Assembly: GCA_938023905.1 (NCBI GenBank)
Contig: CALJCO010000110.1
Location: 1 to 5,607 of the forward strand
Source: an uncultured Collinsella sp.
Lineage (GTDB): Bacteria > Actinomycetota > Coriobacteriia > Coriobacteriales > Coriobacteriaceae
DNA length: 5,607 nt
Direction of reading: 5' to 3'
This document shows, piece by piece, positions 1 through 5,607 of the stretch; the first letter of the stretch is position 1, and each line of letters opens with the position of its first letter. The notes under the pieces are model-generated. The model made no database searches. It saw only the letters and a program-made list of their open reading frames with translations, and was not told the origin of the DNA. The position numbers and the translations under genes are program-made.

Positions 1-622
1 AGCCGAGCACCACGGTATCGATACCGTGGTCGCGCAGCGGCTCAACCGTGGCACCCACCAGCGCACGCACGGCAGGCGTATCGAAGATGTCCTCGTTCTC
101 GAGCCACTGCTCCTGCAGATGCGCACCCGAGGCGAGCTCGTGCTCGACAACCTCGACAAAGCTCGAGGCAGGGCAGCCATACACGTCCACGCCGGCATCC
201 AAGTCCTGGATGGCGCGCGTGTAGGCGCCCGAGCGGATGGTGAGGTTGGTGGCGAGCACGCCCACACGGCGCGTGCGGGTGCTGTTGATGGCAGCACGCG
301 CGCCCGGCGCGATTACGCCAATCACGGGGACATCGAGCACCTGCTGAGCCAGGCGAAGCGCCGCTGCCGTCGCCGTATTGCAGGCGATGACCATGATCTT
401 GACGTCGTGTCTCGAAAGCCATCGCCCCGCCTGTAGCGCAAACGAGCGCACCTCGTCCTCGGTGCGGGTGCCGTAAGGGCAGCGCTTGGTATCGCCAAAG
501 TAGTAGACGGACTCGTGCGGAAGCGCCGTCGCAATCGCGCGCGCAACCGTCAAGCCGCCCAGGCCCGAGTCGAACACGCCGATGGGGCGCGTATCACCGG
601 CCAGATTCTCGATATCGGACAT
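1..622 (-). CDS. murI: Glutamate racemase, C-terminal part cut off by the window edge
   Basis: Interconverts L- and D-glutamate in the cytoplasm, supplying D-Glu for MurD and the peptidoglycan stem peptide. The visible part is residues 1-207 of a family usually about 260-270 long. It shows the family signatures in order: FDSGLGG at 17-23 with the catalytic-site Asp18 and Ser19, YFGD at 41-44, CPYG at 48-51, and CNTATA at 81-86 holding the first catalytic cysteine (Cys81). The frame leaves the window at VVLG plus the T of the next codon, exactly where the second-cysteine motif GCTH should follow, so that cysteine is not visible. The ATG at 622 is the only start that keeps the N-terminal DSG motif intact with a plausible leader. 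Its ribosome site GTGAGG (625-630) sits only 2 nt upstream, which is unusually close. The gene begins 53 nt after the phosphatase stop with no terminator between, so cotranscription is likely. Recognition is very firm. Confidence 0.96.
   Translation of the reverse strand, partial: MSDIENLAGDTRPIGVFDSGLGGLTVARAIATALPHESVYYFGDTKRCPYGTRTEDEVRSFALQAGRWLSRHDVKIMVIACNTATAAALRLAQQVLDVPVIGVIAPGARAAINSTRTRRVGVLATNLTIRSGAYTRAIQDLDAGVDVYGCPASSFVEVVEHELASGAHLQEQWLENEDIFDTPAVRALVGATVEPLRDHGIDTVVLG
9..30. repeat. 22-bp perfect palindrome inside murI
   Basis: The half-site ACCACGGTATC (9-19) is followed without spacer by its exact reverse complement (20-30). It lies in the murI coding sequence over the codons for HGIDTVV. 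The next base pair outward does not match. Function unknown; it may be an accident of codon choice. Confidence 0.8.
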
Positions 623-675
623 TACCTCACCAGATTCTCTCTCGAAAAGATATGGCCAAGTGTAACGGCACTGCG

Positions 676-1587
676 CTATGAACGGGCCGCGACGAGCAGC
701 TCCGCCGTCGCCGCCCAGCCGTCAACGATCCTGCCGCGCGTGACAAAGGCGTTATCGCAGGACGCAAGAAACTCGGACGCGCCGGCGCTGGTCAGACCGT
801 TCTCGACCAGGCAGAACGTGCCCACGTGGTCGGCCATGTAGAAATCAGACTCGGAGTCGCCGAGTGCCAGCGTCTCGTCGCGCTCGATGCCCAGATGCTC
901 GCAGAAACGCGCGACCGCCACGCCCTTGTCGAGACCCGACGGATTGATGTTAAAGGCACGACCGTCCTCGACGCGATCGAGCTCGAGGGTCGTCGGCTTG
1001 GACAGATGAGTCAAGTGGCCGTTGCAGGCCCAGACCAGACCGCAGCCGGCCTCGTCGAGGATGGCCTGCGCCTCGTCATCGGGAATATCGCCGCGCATGC
1101 CGACGGTGACCTCGCGGTACTTATAGCCAGTCGACATGTCGTTGTGGTACTCGATCTTGTGCGGCCAGCGAGCGAGAATCTTCTCGCACACGCCGGTCTG
1201 CTCAATCACCTGGTGCGGCGTAAGGCCGCAGGCGGGGTCGTAAGGCATGTCGCCGGTCAGATACTCCCAGTCGTTGGCCTTGAGGTCGTACATGACCAGG
1301 CCACCCATCTCGCCAATGTAGGAGTTGAGGCCGAGCACGCGGGCATCTTCGTGGATCATGGTGCGGTTGCGACCCGAGGTGGGAATTACCTGGATGCCAG
1401 CGCGGGCAAGCGCCACGACGGCCTCGACGAGCTTGGTCGAGGGATTACCGTCGTTGTCGCGCAGCACGCACGAGCCGGGCGCGAGCATCGTGGCGTCCAG
1501 ATCGGTAAAGACGTACTTGACCTTGGCAAGACGCTCGCGCATCTCGCCCGAAAGCTCAGCGACGGTCGGCAGGGTATTGTGGGACAT
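676..1587 (-). CDS. HAD-superfamily hydrolase, Cof/IIB type (probable sugar- or metabolite-phosphate phosphatase)
   Basis: A 303-residue cytosolic phosphatase of the haloacid dehalogenase fold. HAD motif I is DLDATML at 29-35: Asp29 would be the nucleophile and Asp31 the general acid/base. Motif II is PTSGR at 69-73, motif III lysine is Lys221 in SGLDKGVAV, and motif IV is GDSESD at 243-248 for Mg2+. All catalytic positions are present. About 130 residues between motifs II and III form a C2-type cap, as in Cof-like, sucrose-phosphate and mannosyl-3-phosphoglycerate phosphatases. The cap decides substrate, so the substrate cannot be read from the sequence. There is no signal peptide or membrane segment. 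I chose ATG 1587 over an in-frame GTG at 1593 because GGAG lies 5 nt upstream of the ATG and overlaps the GTG. The gene stops with TAG and sits between a Mur ligase gene and murI, possibly in one operon, so a role linked to wall precursors is conceivable but unproven. Confidence 0.9.
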   Translation of the reverse strand: MSHNTLPTVAELSGEMRERLAKVKYVFTDLDATMLAPGSCVLRDNDGNPSTKLVEAVVALARAGIQVIPTSGRNRTMIHEDARVLGLNSYIGEMGGLVMYDLKANDWEYLTGDMPYDPACGLTPHQVIEQTGVCEKILARWPHKIEYHNDMSTGYKYREVTVGMRGDIPDDEAQAILDEAGCGLVWACNGHLTHLSKPTTLELDRVEDGRAFNINPSGLDKGVAVARFCEHLGIERDETLALGDSESDFYMADHVGTFCLVENGLTSAGASEFLASCDNAFVTRGRIVDGWAATAELLVAARS

Positions 1588-1592
1588 GGTCA

Positions 1593-1596
1593 CTCC
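1593..1596 (-). promoter_or_regulatory. Ribosome binding site deciding the phosphatase start
   Basis: GGAG on the minus strand, 5 nt upstream of ATG 1587. It overlaps the in-frame GTG codon at 1593, which makes the GTG an unlikely start and removes two residues from the longest reading frame. Confidence 0.65.
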
Positions 1597-1698
1597 ATTA
1601 CGTAGAAGGGGCTTCTGGTCTTAGGCGGCGCGCCTCGCTTGAGGGGAAACGCGCTTGCAACGGCAGCGCGCTCGGGACGCCGCCCTCATCGCAGTTCA

Positions 1699-3261
1699 TT
1701 AGTCAAACTGGGTAACATCGATTAAACGATTGGCAAGCGAAAGATCGCTCTCGATGGGTACGAACTCATCACCCACGTGCATGAGCTCCTCGTCGCCCTT
1801 TGCCAACAGCAAGACGATGGTGGGCGCATCGGGGCTGACGTATTCCTCGCGCGCCGCCCTGAATGCCGCGTGCACAGCAGCCTCGCGATCGAGGATGATC
1901 TTGTTCGGGGTATCGTCGGGAACATGCTCGGCAAGCTCGCGACAGACCTTCATCGGGTCCTCGTGAGCCGGATCCTCGTTGGTAAAGATCAGCAGATCAG
2001 AATATGGTGCGGCCTCGCGCGGAAGCTGCTCACGGCGCTCCTGCGCCTTGCCTCCAGCAGCACCAAACAGCGCAATGACCGGACTGGCGGGAAACGCGCG
2101 CTTGACCGACGAAAAGAGCGAGCGGAACGAAAGTTGGTTGTGAGCGTAGTCAACAACGCAAACCACGCGTCCATCCTTCGACTCCACGACCTCCATGCGG
2201 CCCGGCACACGCAGCTTGGAGAGGCCCTTCTTGATGGCATCGATTCCGATGCCAATCTCGCGCGCGGCGGCGATAGCGACCAGCGCGTTCTCCACGTTAA
2301 AGTCTCCCGCAATACCCAGCAGGACCTTCTCCCCCGCCTCGGGCTCGTCGGCGCTCATGCCATGCAGGTTAAACTCGATGTTAAAGCCGACCATGCGGAC
2401 ATCGCTTGCCCACAGGCTCGCCTCGGGATGCTCGACGCCAACGGTCACCAAGTGCTCGGCCGTCGACGCGGCCTCCAGCACGCGTTCGACTTCATCGGTG
2501 CCCAGATTCACTACGGCGGTCTTAGCCTGATCAAAGATCCTGAGCTTGCTCTCAAAATAATCCTCGAAGGTCGGGTGCTCGATCGGTGAGATGTGGTCAC
2601 GCCCGATGTTGAGGAAACACGCCACGTCAAACGGCAGGTTCTCGACGCGCTGGTACTTAAGCGCCTGGCTTGAGACCTCCATGACCATGGACTGGCGACC
2701 AGACGCGCGACAGTTGGCGATATGGCGCCAGACCTCGGGGGCCTCGGGCGTGGTGCTGGTGCTCTCGTAGCACTCGATGCCATCGTCGGTACTCACCGAG
2801 CCGATCATGCCGCAGGACTCGCCCGCCGCCTTGATGATGGACTGGAGCATAAAAGCGGCCGTGGTCTTTCCCTTGGTACCGGTGATACCCACAATCTTGA
2901 CGTCGTGGTCGGGACGGTCGTAGACCTCCGGCGGCAACAGGGCCATGGCCGTGCGAACGCTATCAACAACCAGCATCGCAGCACCGCTCTCCTGCGCCAG
3001 CGGCTCCAGAGACTCGACCAGCGACTCCTCGCACACAAATGCGACGGCGCCCGAATCGAGCGCCATGCTCAAAAACGCAGGCTTAAAGGCAGCGCCCTTG
3101 CAAAAGAACACGTCACCTGCCGAAACCGCGCGCGAATCAAACGAGCAGCCGGTCACGGCACGCCCGTCAACCTGCTCCGATGCGCGCAGCTCGCCGCACA
3201 CATCGAGAAGCTTGGCAAGCGTATCGACCGTGGTCACGGTCGCGGAATCCGAATGGTGCAT
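1699..3261 (-). CDS. MurE-family UDP-N-acetylmuramyl peptide ligase (MurE-like, diverged specificity motifs)
   Basis: A 520-residue ATP-dependent Mur ligase, slightly longer than typical MurE (about 490-500). The N-terminal UDP-MurNAc domain has CSFDSRAVSAGDVFF at 39-53. The central ATPase domain has the P-loop GITGTKGKTTA at 125-135, TTPE at 170-173, EVSSQAL at 195-201, LNIGRDHISP at 217-226 and DYFESK ending in Lys239, the position usually carbamylated. The C-terminal domain has PGRMEV at 353-358, VDYAHN at 370-375, TNEDPAHEDP at 427-436 and LLAKGDEE at 485-492. In meso-DAP MurE the selecting motif is DNPR; here it is EDPA, with Ala432 where the DAP-binding Arg would be, and the usual GKGHE motif reads AKGDEE. 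In the family the enzyme adds the third stem residue (meso-DAP or L-Lys) to UDP-MurNAc-L-Ala-D-Glu. Here the residue added is uncertain. The overall pattern (SSQAL, DHISPIEHP, YAHNQLSF, LLAKGDEE) recalls a MurE-like paralogue group I associate with Firmicutes. The ATG at 3261 has AAAGG 6 nt upstream. The gene lies after the asnB terminator and likely begins a new transcript. Confidence 0.9.
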   Translation of the reverse strand: MHHSDSATVTTVDTLAKLLDVCGELRASEQVDGRAVTGCSFDSRAVSAGDVFFCKGAAFKPAFLSMALDSGAVAFVCEESLVESLEPLAQESGAAMLVVDSVRTAMALLPPEVYDRPDHDVKIVGITGTKGKTTAAFMLQSIIKAAGESCGMIGSVSTDDGIECYESTSTTPEAPEVWRHIANCRASGRQSMVMEVSSQALKYQRVENLPFDVACFLNIGRDHISPIEHPTFEDYFESKLRIFDQAKTAVVNLGTDEVERVLEAASTAEHLVTVGVEHPEASLWASDVRMVGFNIEFNLHGMSADEPEAGEKVLLGIAGDFNVENALVAIAAAREIGIGIDAIKKGLSKLRVPGRMEVVESKDGRVVCVVDYAHNQLSFRSLFSSVKRAFPASPVIALFGAAGGKAQERREQLPREAAPYSDLLIFTNEDPAHEDPMKVCRELAEHVPDDTPNKIILDREAAVHAAFRAAREEYVSPDAPTIVLLLAKGDEELMHVGDEFVPIESDLSLANRLIDVTQFD

Positions 3262-3296
3262 CTTTCGCCTTTCTCAGCCATTTGGCAGGGACGGTT

Positions 3297-3325
3297 TTCA
3301 TAGTAACTGAAACATGCTCGCGCAA
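3297..3325 (-). promoter_or_regulatory. Probable promoter of the MurE-like gene
   Basis: Minus-strand TTGCGC (3320-3325) and TATGAA (3297-3302) are separated by 17 nt, giving a start near 3290 and a leader of about 29 nt before the ATG at 3261. The -35 element overlaps the T-tract of the upstream terminator. Supported by spacing and position only. Confidence 0.4.
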
Positions 3326-3348
3326 AAACGGCTCCCGGAGGAGCCGTT
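3324..3348 (-). terminator. Rho-independent terminator after asnB
   Basis: On the minus strand a perfect 9-bp stem, AACGGCTCC pairing with GGAGCCGTT, closes a TCCG loop. This is a UNCG-type stable tetraloop closed by a C-G pair. Five T residues follow, overlapping the end of the stem. It begins 25 nt after the asnB stop and ends transcription before the MurE-like gene. The plus strand lacks a T-tract at the corresponding side, so it acts in one direction only. Confidence 0.9.
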
Positions 3349-3373
3349 ACGCGCAGGCGTTCGTAAGCCGAGG

Positions 3374-5254
3374 CTAGACAGCCTGAACAGAAGGCTGGCC
3401 CTCGTCGATAAAGAAGCGCTTGTACCACACCAAGAACACGAGCGGCGTATAGATCTTGCGCTGGAAATCACCCTTGCCCGCAAAGTGTAAGTCGAGCAGA
3501 TGCATGAGCTCGTCGGTGTCGAAAAACTCGCTTGCCCACGGAGCGGTGAAGTACTCCTTGACGTAGTCGTACCACTTTTGCTCGCGCAGCCAGTAGACGA
3601 TCGGCACCGGGAAACCCACCTTGGGACGGGTGGCCCACTCGTCGGGCAGCGACTTGTTGGCGGCGTGGCGAAGCACCTGTTTGTTACCGTTCTCGTTGAT
3701 GCGATAGCGATCGGGAATGTGCTCGGCAAACTCCATGACTTTGCGGTCCAGGAAGGGCACGCGCAGCTCCAGGGAGTGCGCCATGCACATCTTGTCGGCC
3801 TTGAGCAGAATGTCGCCCGGGAGCCACATGTTCATGTCCAGGTACTGCTTCTTGACCAGCTCGGGCTGGCCCTTCACGCGTGCGTAGATGGGTGCAGCGA
3901 GCTCAAAGGCGCCGTCGCCGGTGTTGTACTCGGGCTTGAGTACGCCGTCGACCTCGCGCTCAGGCCATACCAAGGCCTGGCCCAGGAACGACTTCTCGGG
4001 AATCTCGGCACCCTTGACCAGGAAGTTATGTCCCTTGAAGTACGGCATATGCAGCGCCAGGTTACCGAGCGCGCGGCGAATGGGCAACGGCACCATCTTT
4101 TTGTACTTGCGCACCGGAACCGTGTCCTCGTAGTAGGCGTAGCCGCCAAAGAGCTCGTCGGCACCTTCGCCCGAAAGCACGACGGTGACGTCCTTGCGGG
4201 CCATCTCGGCCAAGAACCATAGCGGCACGGAAGACAGGTTGGACTGCGGCTCGTCCATGTGATACTGGATGTCCTCGAGCGCACCGAAGAACTCGTCGGC
4301 GGTAATCATCTTGCGAACGTTTTCGACACCGAGCTTATCGGAAAGCTCCTTGGCATAGTTGGTCTCGTTGAAGTTCTTGTAGTCAAAGCCCACCGAGAAG
4401 GTCTTGTCGGGCATGAGGCAAGCGGCGATGTAGCTGGAGTCGACACCACCGGAGAGGAACGACGCGACCTTGACGTCGGCGATGCGATGGGCCTCGACGC
4501 TCTCGTGCACGACCTCGTCCAGCTCATCGACATACTCTTCGAACGGCTTCTCGACGGCAGAGTAATCGCAATCCCAGTAGCGCTCGATGTTCATCTTGCC
4601 GGTCGGGATATCGACGGTAAAGTAGTGCGCCGGCGGCAGCTTGTAGACACCCTCGAAGAAGGTCTCCTCGGTTGCCGAATACTGCAGCGTCATGTACGGA
4701 CGCAGGGCCTTTTTGTTGACCGCCTTGTGGAAGTGCGGGTAGTCCAGGAAGCTCTTGATCTCGGAACCAAAGAGCACGCCCGGAGCGCCGTCGCCCGCAT
4801 CGGCCATGGGATAGTAGTAGAGCGGCTTGATGCCAAAGATATCGCGGGCGCCAAAAAGCTTGTTCTTCTTCTTGTCCCAGATGACGAAGGCGTACATACC
4901 GCGCAAGCGATCAAGTACTGCCTCGCCCCACTCCTCATAGCCGTGCAGAAGGCTCTCGGTGTCGGCGCCGCAGTGGAACTTATAGCCCTTGGCCTCGAGC
5001 TCGGAACGGAGTTCTTGGAAGTTGTAGATCTCGCCGTTGAAGACGATAACGACGCTGCCGTCCTCATTGGCCATGGGCTGAGCGCCGGCCTCGGTCAGGT
5101 CGAGGATCGACAAGCGGCGGAAGCCCAGGGCAACGCGGCCGTCGATAAACTGACCGCCCATGTCGGGACCGCGATGGACGATGCGGTCCATCATCTTGGT
5201 GAGCACCTCGGATTGGTTATCCGTCCCACCGACAAAACCGACAAAACCGCACAT
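3374..5254 (-). CDS. asnB: Asparagine synthetase (glutamine-hydrolysing), AsnB type
   Basis: A complete 626-residue cytosolic enzyme of the usual length for this family. It transfers ammonia from glutamine to aspartate with ATP. The glutaminase domain starts with the catalytic Cys2 (exposed after Met removal) and has HRGPD at 27-31, RRLSILD at 46-52, FNGEIYN at 72-78 and GADTE at 96-100. The synthetase domain has the pyrophosphate loop SFLSGGVDSS at 265-274, LSGEGADELFGGY at 360-372, LKADKMCMAHSLELRVPFLD at 484-503 and KQVLR at 525-529. No key residue is missing. The ATG at 5254 is fixed because Cys must follow Met, and GGGG lies 7 nt upstream. The gene is monocistronic by position: own upstream region, strong terminator downstream. 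Some close relatives (LtsA of Corynebacterium, AsnB1 of Lactobacillus plantarum) amidate meso-DAP of peptidoglycan instead of making asparagine. The wall-gene neighbours make that possible, but sequence alone cannot settle it. Confidence 0.93.
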   Translation of the reverse strand: MCGFVGFVGGTDNQSEVLTKMMDRIVHRGPDMGGQFIDGRVALGFRRLSILDLTEAGAQPMANEDGSVVIVFNGEIYNFQELRSELEAKGYKFHCGADTESLLHGYEEWGEAVLDRLRGMYAFVIWDKKKNKLFGARDIFGIKPLYYYPMADAGDGAPGVLFGSEIKSFLDYPHFHKAVNKKALRPYMTLQYSATEETFFEGVYKLPPAHYFTVDIPTGKMNIERYWDCDYSAVEKPFEEYVDELDEVVHESVEAHRIADVKVASFLSGGVDSSYIAACLMPDKTFSVGFDYKNFNETNYAKELSDKLGVENVRKMITADEFFGALEDIQYHMDEPQSNLSSVPLWFLAEMARKDVTVVLSGEGADELFGGYAYYEDTVPVRKYKKMVPLPIRRALGNLALHMPYFKGHNFLVKGAEIPEKSFLGQALVWPEREVDGVLKPEYNTGDGAFELAAPIYARVKGQPELVKKQYLDMNMWLPGDILLKADKMCMAHSLELRVPFLDRKVMEFAEHIPDRYRINENGNKQVLRHAANKSLPDEWATRPKVGFPVPIVYWLREQKWYDYVKEYFTAPWASEFFDTDELMHLLDLHFAGKGDFQRKIYTPLVFLVWYKRFFIDEGQPSVQAV

Positions 5255-5305
5255 ATACTATCCCCTCTGCTGTTGCTGGGCATCAAATCGAATCAGTAGC
5301 TTTTG

Positions 5306-5336
5306 AGTATACCCGAGGGCGTAAAGAGGGGCGGAA
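5306..5336 (-). promoter_or_regulatory. Possible promoter of asnB
   Basis: A good -10 hexamer TATACT lies on the minus strand at 5306-5311, about 50 nt upstream of the asnB ATG. The best -35 candidate, TTCCGC (5331-5336), is 19 nt away and weak. There is no T-box, leader peptide or other long structured leader; the implied leader is only about 45 nt. Confidence 0.35.
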
Positions 5337-5422
5337 TGTTCAGGCAATCTCAACTGAATCAGCTCCGCTGTGACACGCGACGGTTACCTTTAATGGATAT
5401 GAGATGAATGAGGCGATTGTTT

Positions 5423-5431
5423 TGCTATACT
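5423..5431 (+). promoter_or_regulatory. Extended -10 promoter of the tRNA-Val gene
   Basis: TGC followed by TATACT forms an extended -10 element. It ends 10 nt before the first base of the tRNA, so transcription would start near 5438 with a very short 5' leader. No convincing -35 lies at the usual distance, which is tolerated with an extended -10. Confidence 0.6.
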
Positions 5432-5441
5432 CTCTCCGCAC

Positions 5442-5517
5442 GGGCGATTGGCGCAACGGTTAGCGCAGGTGCTTTACACGCACAAGGCTGGGGGTTCGAA
5501 TCCCTCATCGCCCACCA
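5442..5517 (+). tRNA. tRNA-Val, anticodon TAC (UAC)
   Basis: A 76-nt cloverleaf. Acceptor GGGCGAT pairs fully with ATCGCCC. The D stem is GCGC/GCGC with an 8-nt loop containing GG. The anticodon stem is GGTGC/GCACA with a mismatched outermost G-A pair. The 7-nt loop TTTACAC puts the anticodon TAC at 5475-5477, reading GTA and, with wobble modification, other valine codons. The variable loop is 5 nt. The T arm is GGGGG/CCCTC around TTCGAAT, with one G-T pair. The 3' CCA is encoded. Directly flanked by a promoter and a terminator, so it is a single-gene unit, divergent from asnB. Confidence 0.97.
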
Positions 5518-5526
5518 TTGAATTGG

Positions 5527-5558
5527 AAACGGTCCTCGCAAGGGGACCGTTTTTGTTT
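5527..5558 (+). terminator. Rho-independent terminator of tRNA-Val
   Basis: Begins 10 nt after the tRNA CCA. The stem is about 11 bp (AAACGGTCCTC with GGGGACCGTTT, one T-G pair) with a GCAA tetraloop of the GNRA class. A T-rich run follows (TTTTT, G, TTT). Confidence 0.9.
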
Positions 5559-5571
5559 GGGCCCAGCGCAT

Positions 5572-5584
5572 GGGATTCGAACCC
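5572..5584 (-). other. Isolated tRNA T-arm-like sequence
   Basis: Read on the minus strand this is GGGTTCGAATCCC, a T-loop with three flanking G-C pairs. The flanking bases do not extend the stem to five pairs, no CCA follows, and the window holds no matching anticodon arm within the available bases. It could be the edge of a truncated tRNA-like element or an attachment-site remnant, or simply a chance near-palindrome. Confidence 0.4.
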
Positions 5585-5607
5585 GACAGGGTGCGAAGCT
5601 GAGGAAA

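Noticed and set aside
1588..1593. GTG at 1593 as the phosphatase start
   Set aside because: It overlaps the GGAG ribosome site that serves the ATG at 1587, so only the ATG has proper spacing.
826..1605. Open frame of 259 codons on the plus strand opposite the phosphatase, and similar ones at 1777-2589 and 3500-4222
   Set aside because: Antisense shadows of identified genes, with low-complexity compositions and no recognisable domains.
1650..1670. Hairpin CGCGCT/AGCGCG with a 9-nt loop in the 111-nt gap after the MurE-like gene, considered as a terminator
   Set aside because: Only 6 bp, with no T-tract on either strand. The gap otherwise shows only GC-rich sequence, including a GGCGCGCC palindrome, and no clear promoter.
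5231..5249. Tandem repeat of ACAAAACCG at the start of asnB
   Set aside because: It encodes FVGFVG of the normal N-terminus (MCGFVGFVGG) and needs no other explanation.
4259..5299. Long open frame of 346 codons on the plus strand opposite asnB
   Set aside because: It is the mirror of a firmly identified gene. High-GC codon use keeps antisense frames open, its protein resembles no family I know, and it has no convincing ribosome site.
5255..5441. T-box or other riboswitch upstream of asnB
   Set aside because: No T-box consensus, no specifier-type stem and no terminator/antiterminator pair. Only a weak 5-bp inverted repeat TTCAG/CTGAA (5339-5358) is visible.
5412..5450. Direct repeat GGCGATTG at 5412-5419 and 5443-5450 as a possible attachment-site duplication
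   Set aside because: Eight bases only. One copy is simply the 5' end of the tRNA, whereas integration sites normally use the 3' part.
5570..5602. Short plus-strand frame MGFEPDRVRS with stop
   Set aside because: Ten codons derived from the T-arm-like bases; a typical artefact of reading antisense through a T-loop, with no ribosome site.

Overview
The window reads as a chromosomal segment from a fairly GC-rich Gram-positive bacterium. The character of the proteins, the GC-rich third positions and the CCA-encoding tRNA fit the Actinomycetota, most likely the Coriobacteriia (Collinsella or a relative). That placement is my impression of the proteins, not a database result. All four protein genes lie on the minus strand; a single tRNA gene lies on the plus strand at the right-hand end.

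Reading in the direction of transcription, from right to left: an asparagine synthetase-type glutamine amidotransferase (asnB-like, 5254 to 3374) is followed by a strong intrinsic terminator (3348 to 3324). A MurE-family Mur ligase (3261 to 1699) then starts from its own probable promoter. Next come a HAD-superfamily phosphatase of the Cof/IIB type (1587 to 676) and glutamate racemase murI (start 622), which runs off the left edge with about 207 codons present. No convincing terminator separates the last three genes (gaps of 111 and 53 nt), so they may form one transcription unit, but this is not proven.

To the right of asnB is a 187-nt divergent intergenic region. It carries a probable minus-strand promoter for asnB and an extended -10 promoter for tRNA-Val(UAC) (5442 to 5517). 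The tRNA is followed directly by a rho-independent terminator with a GNRA loop. The last 50 bases contain an inverted T-arm-like sequence that does not belong to a complete tRNA.

Functionally the segment centres on cell-wall precursor supply. MurI makes D-glutamate, the second amino acid of the stem peptide. A Mur ligase of the MurE family adds an amino acid to a UDP-MurNAc-peptide. The AsnB-type enzyme makes asparagine or, as some relatives do, amidates peptidoglycan precursors. The Mur ligase departs from textbook MurE at its amino-acid-selecting motifs, which is the most interesting point here. I see no mobile element, CRISPR array or obvious novel defence or biosynthetic system. Apart from the MurE-like paralogue question, this is an ordinary housekeeping region.
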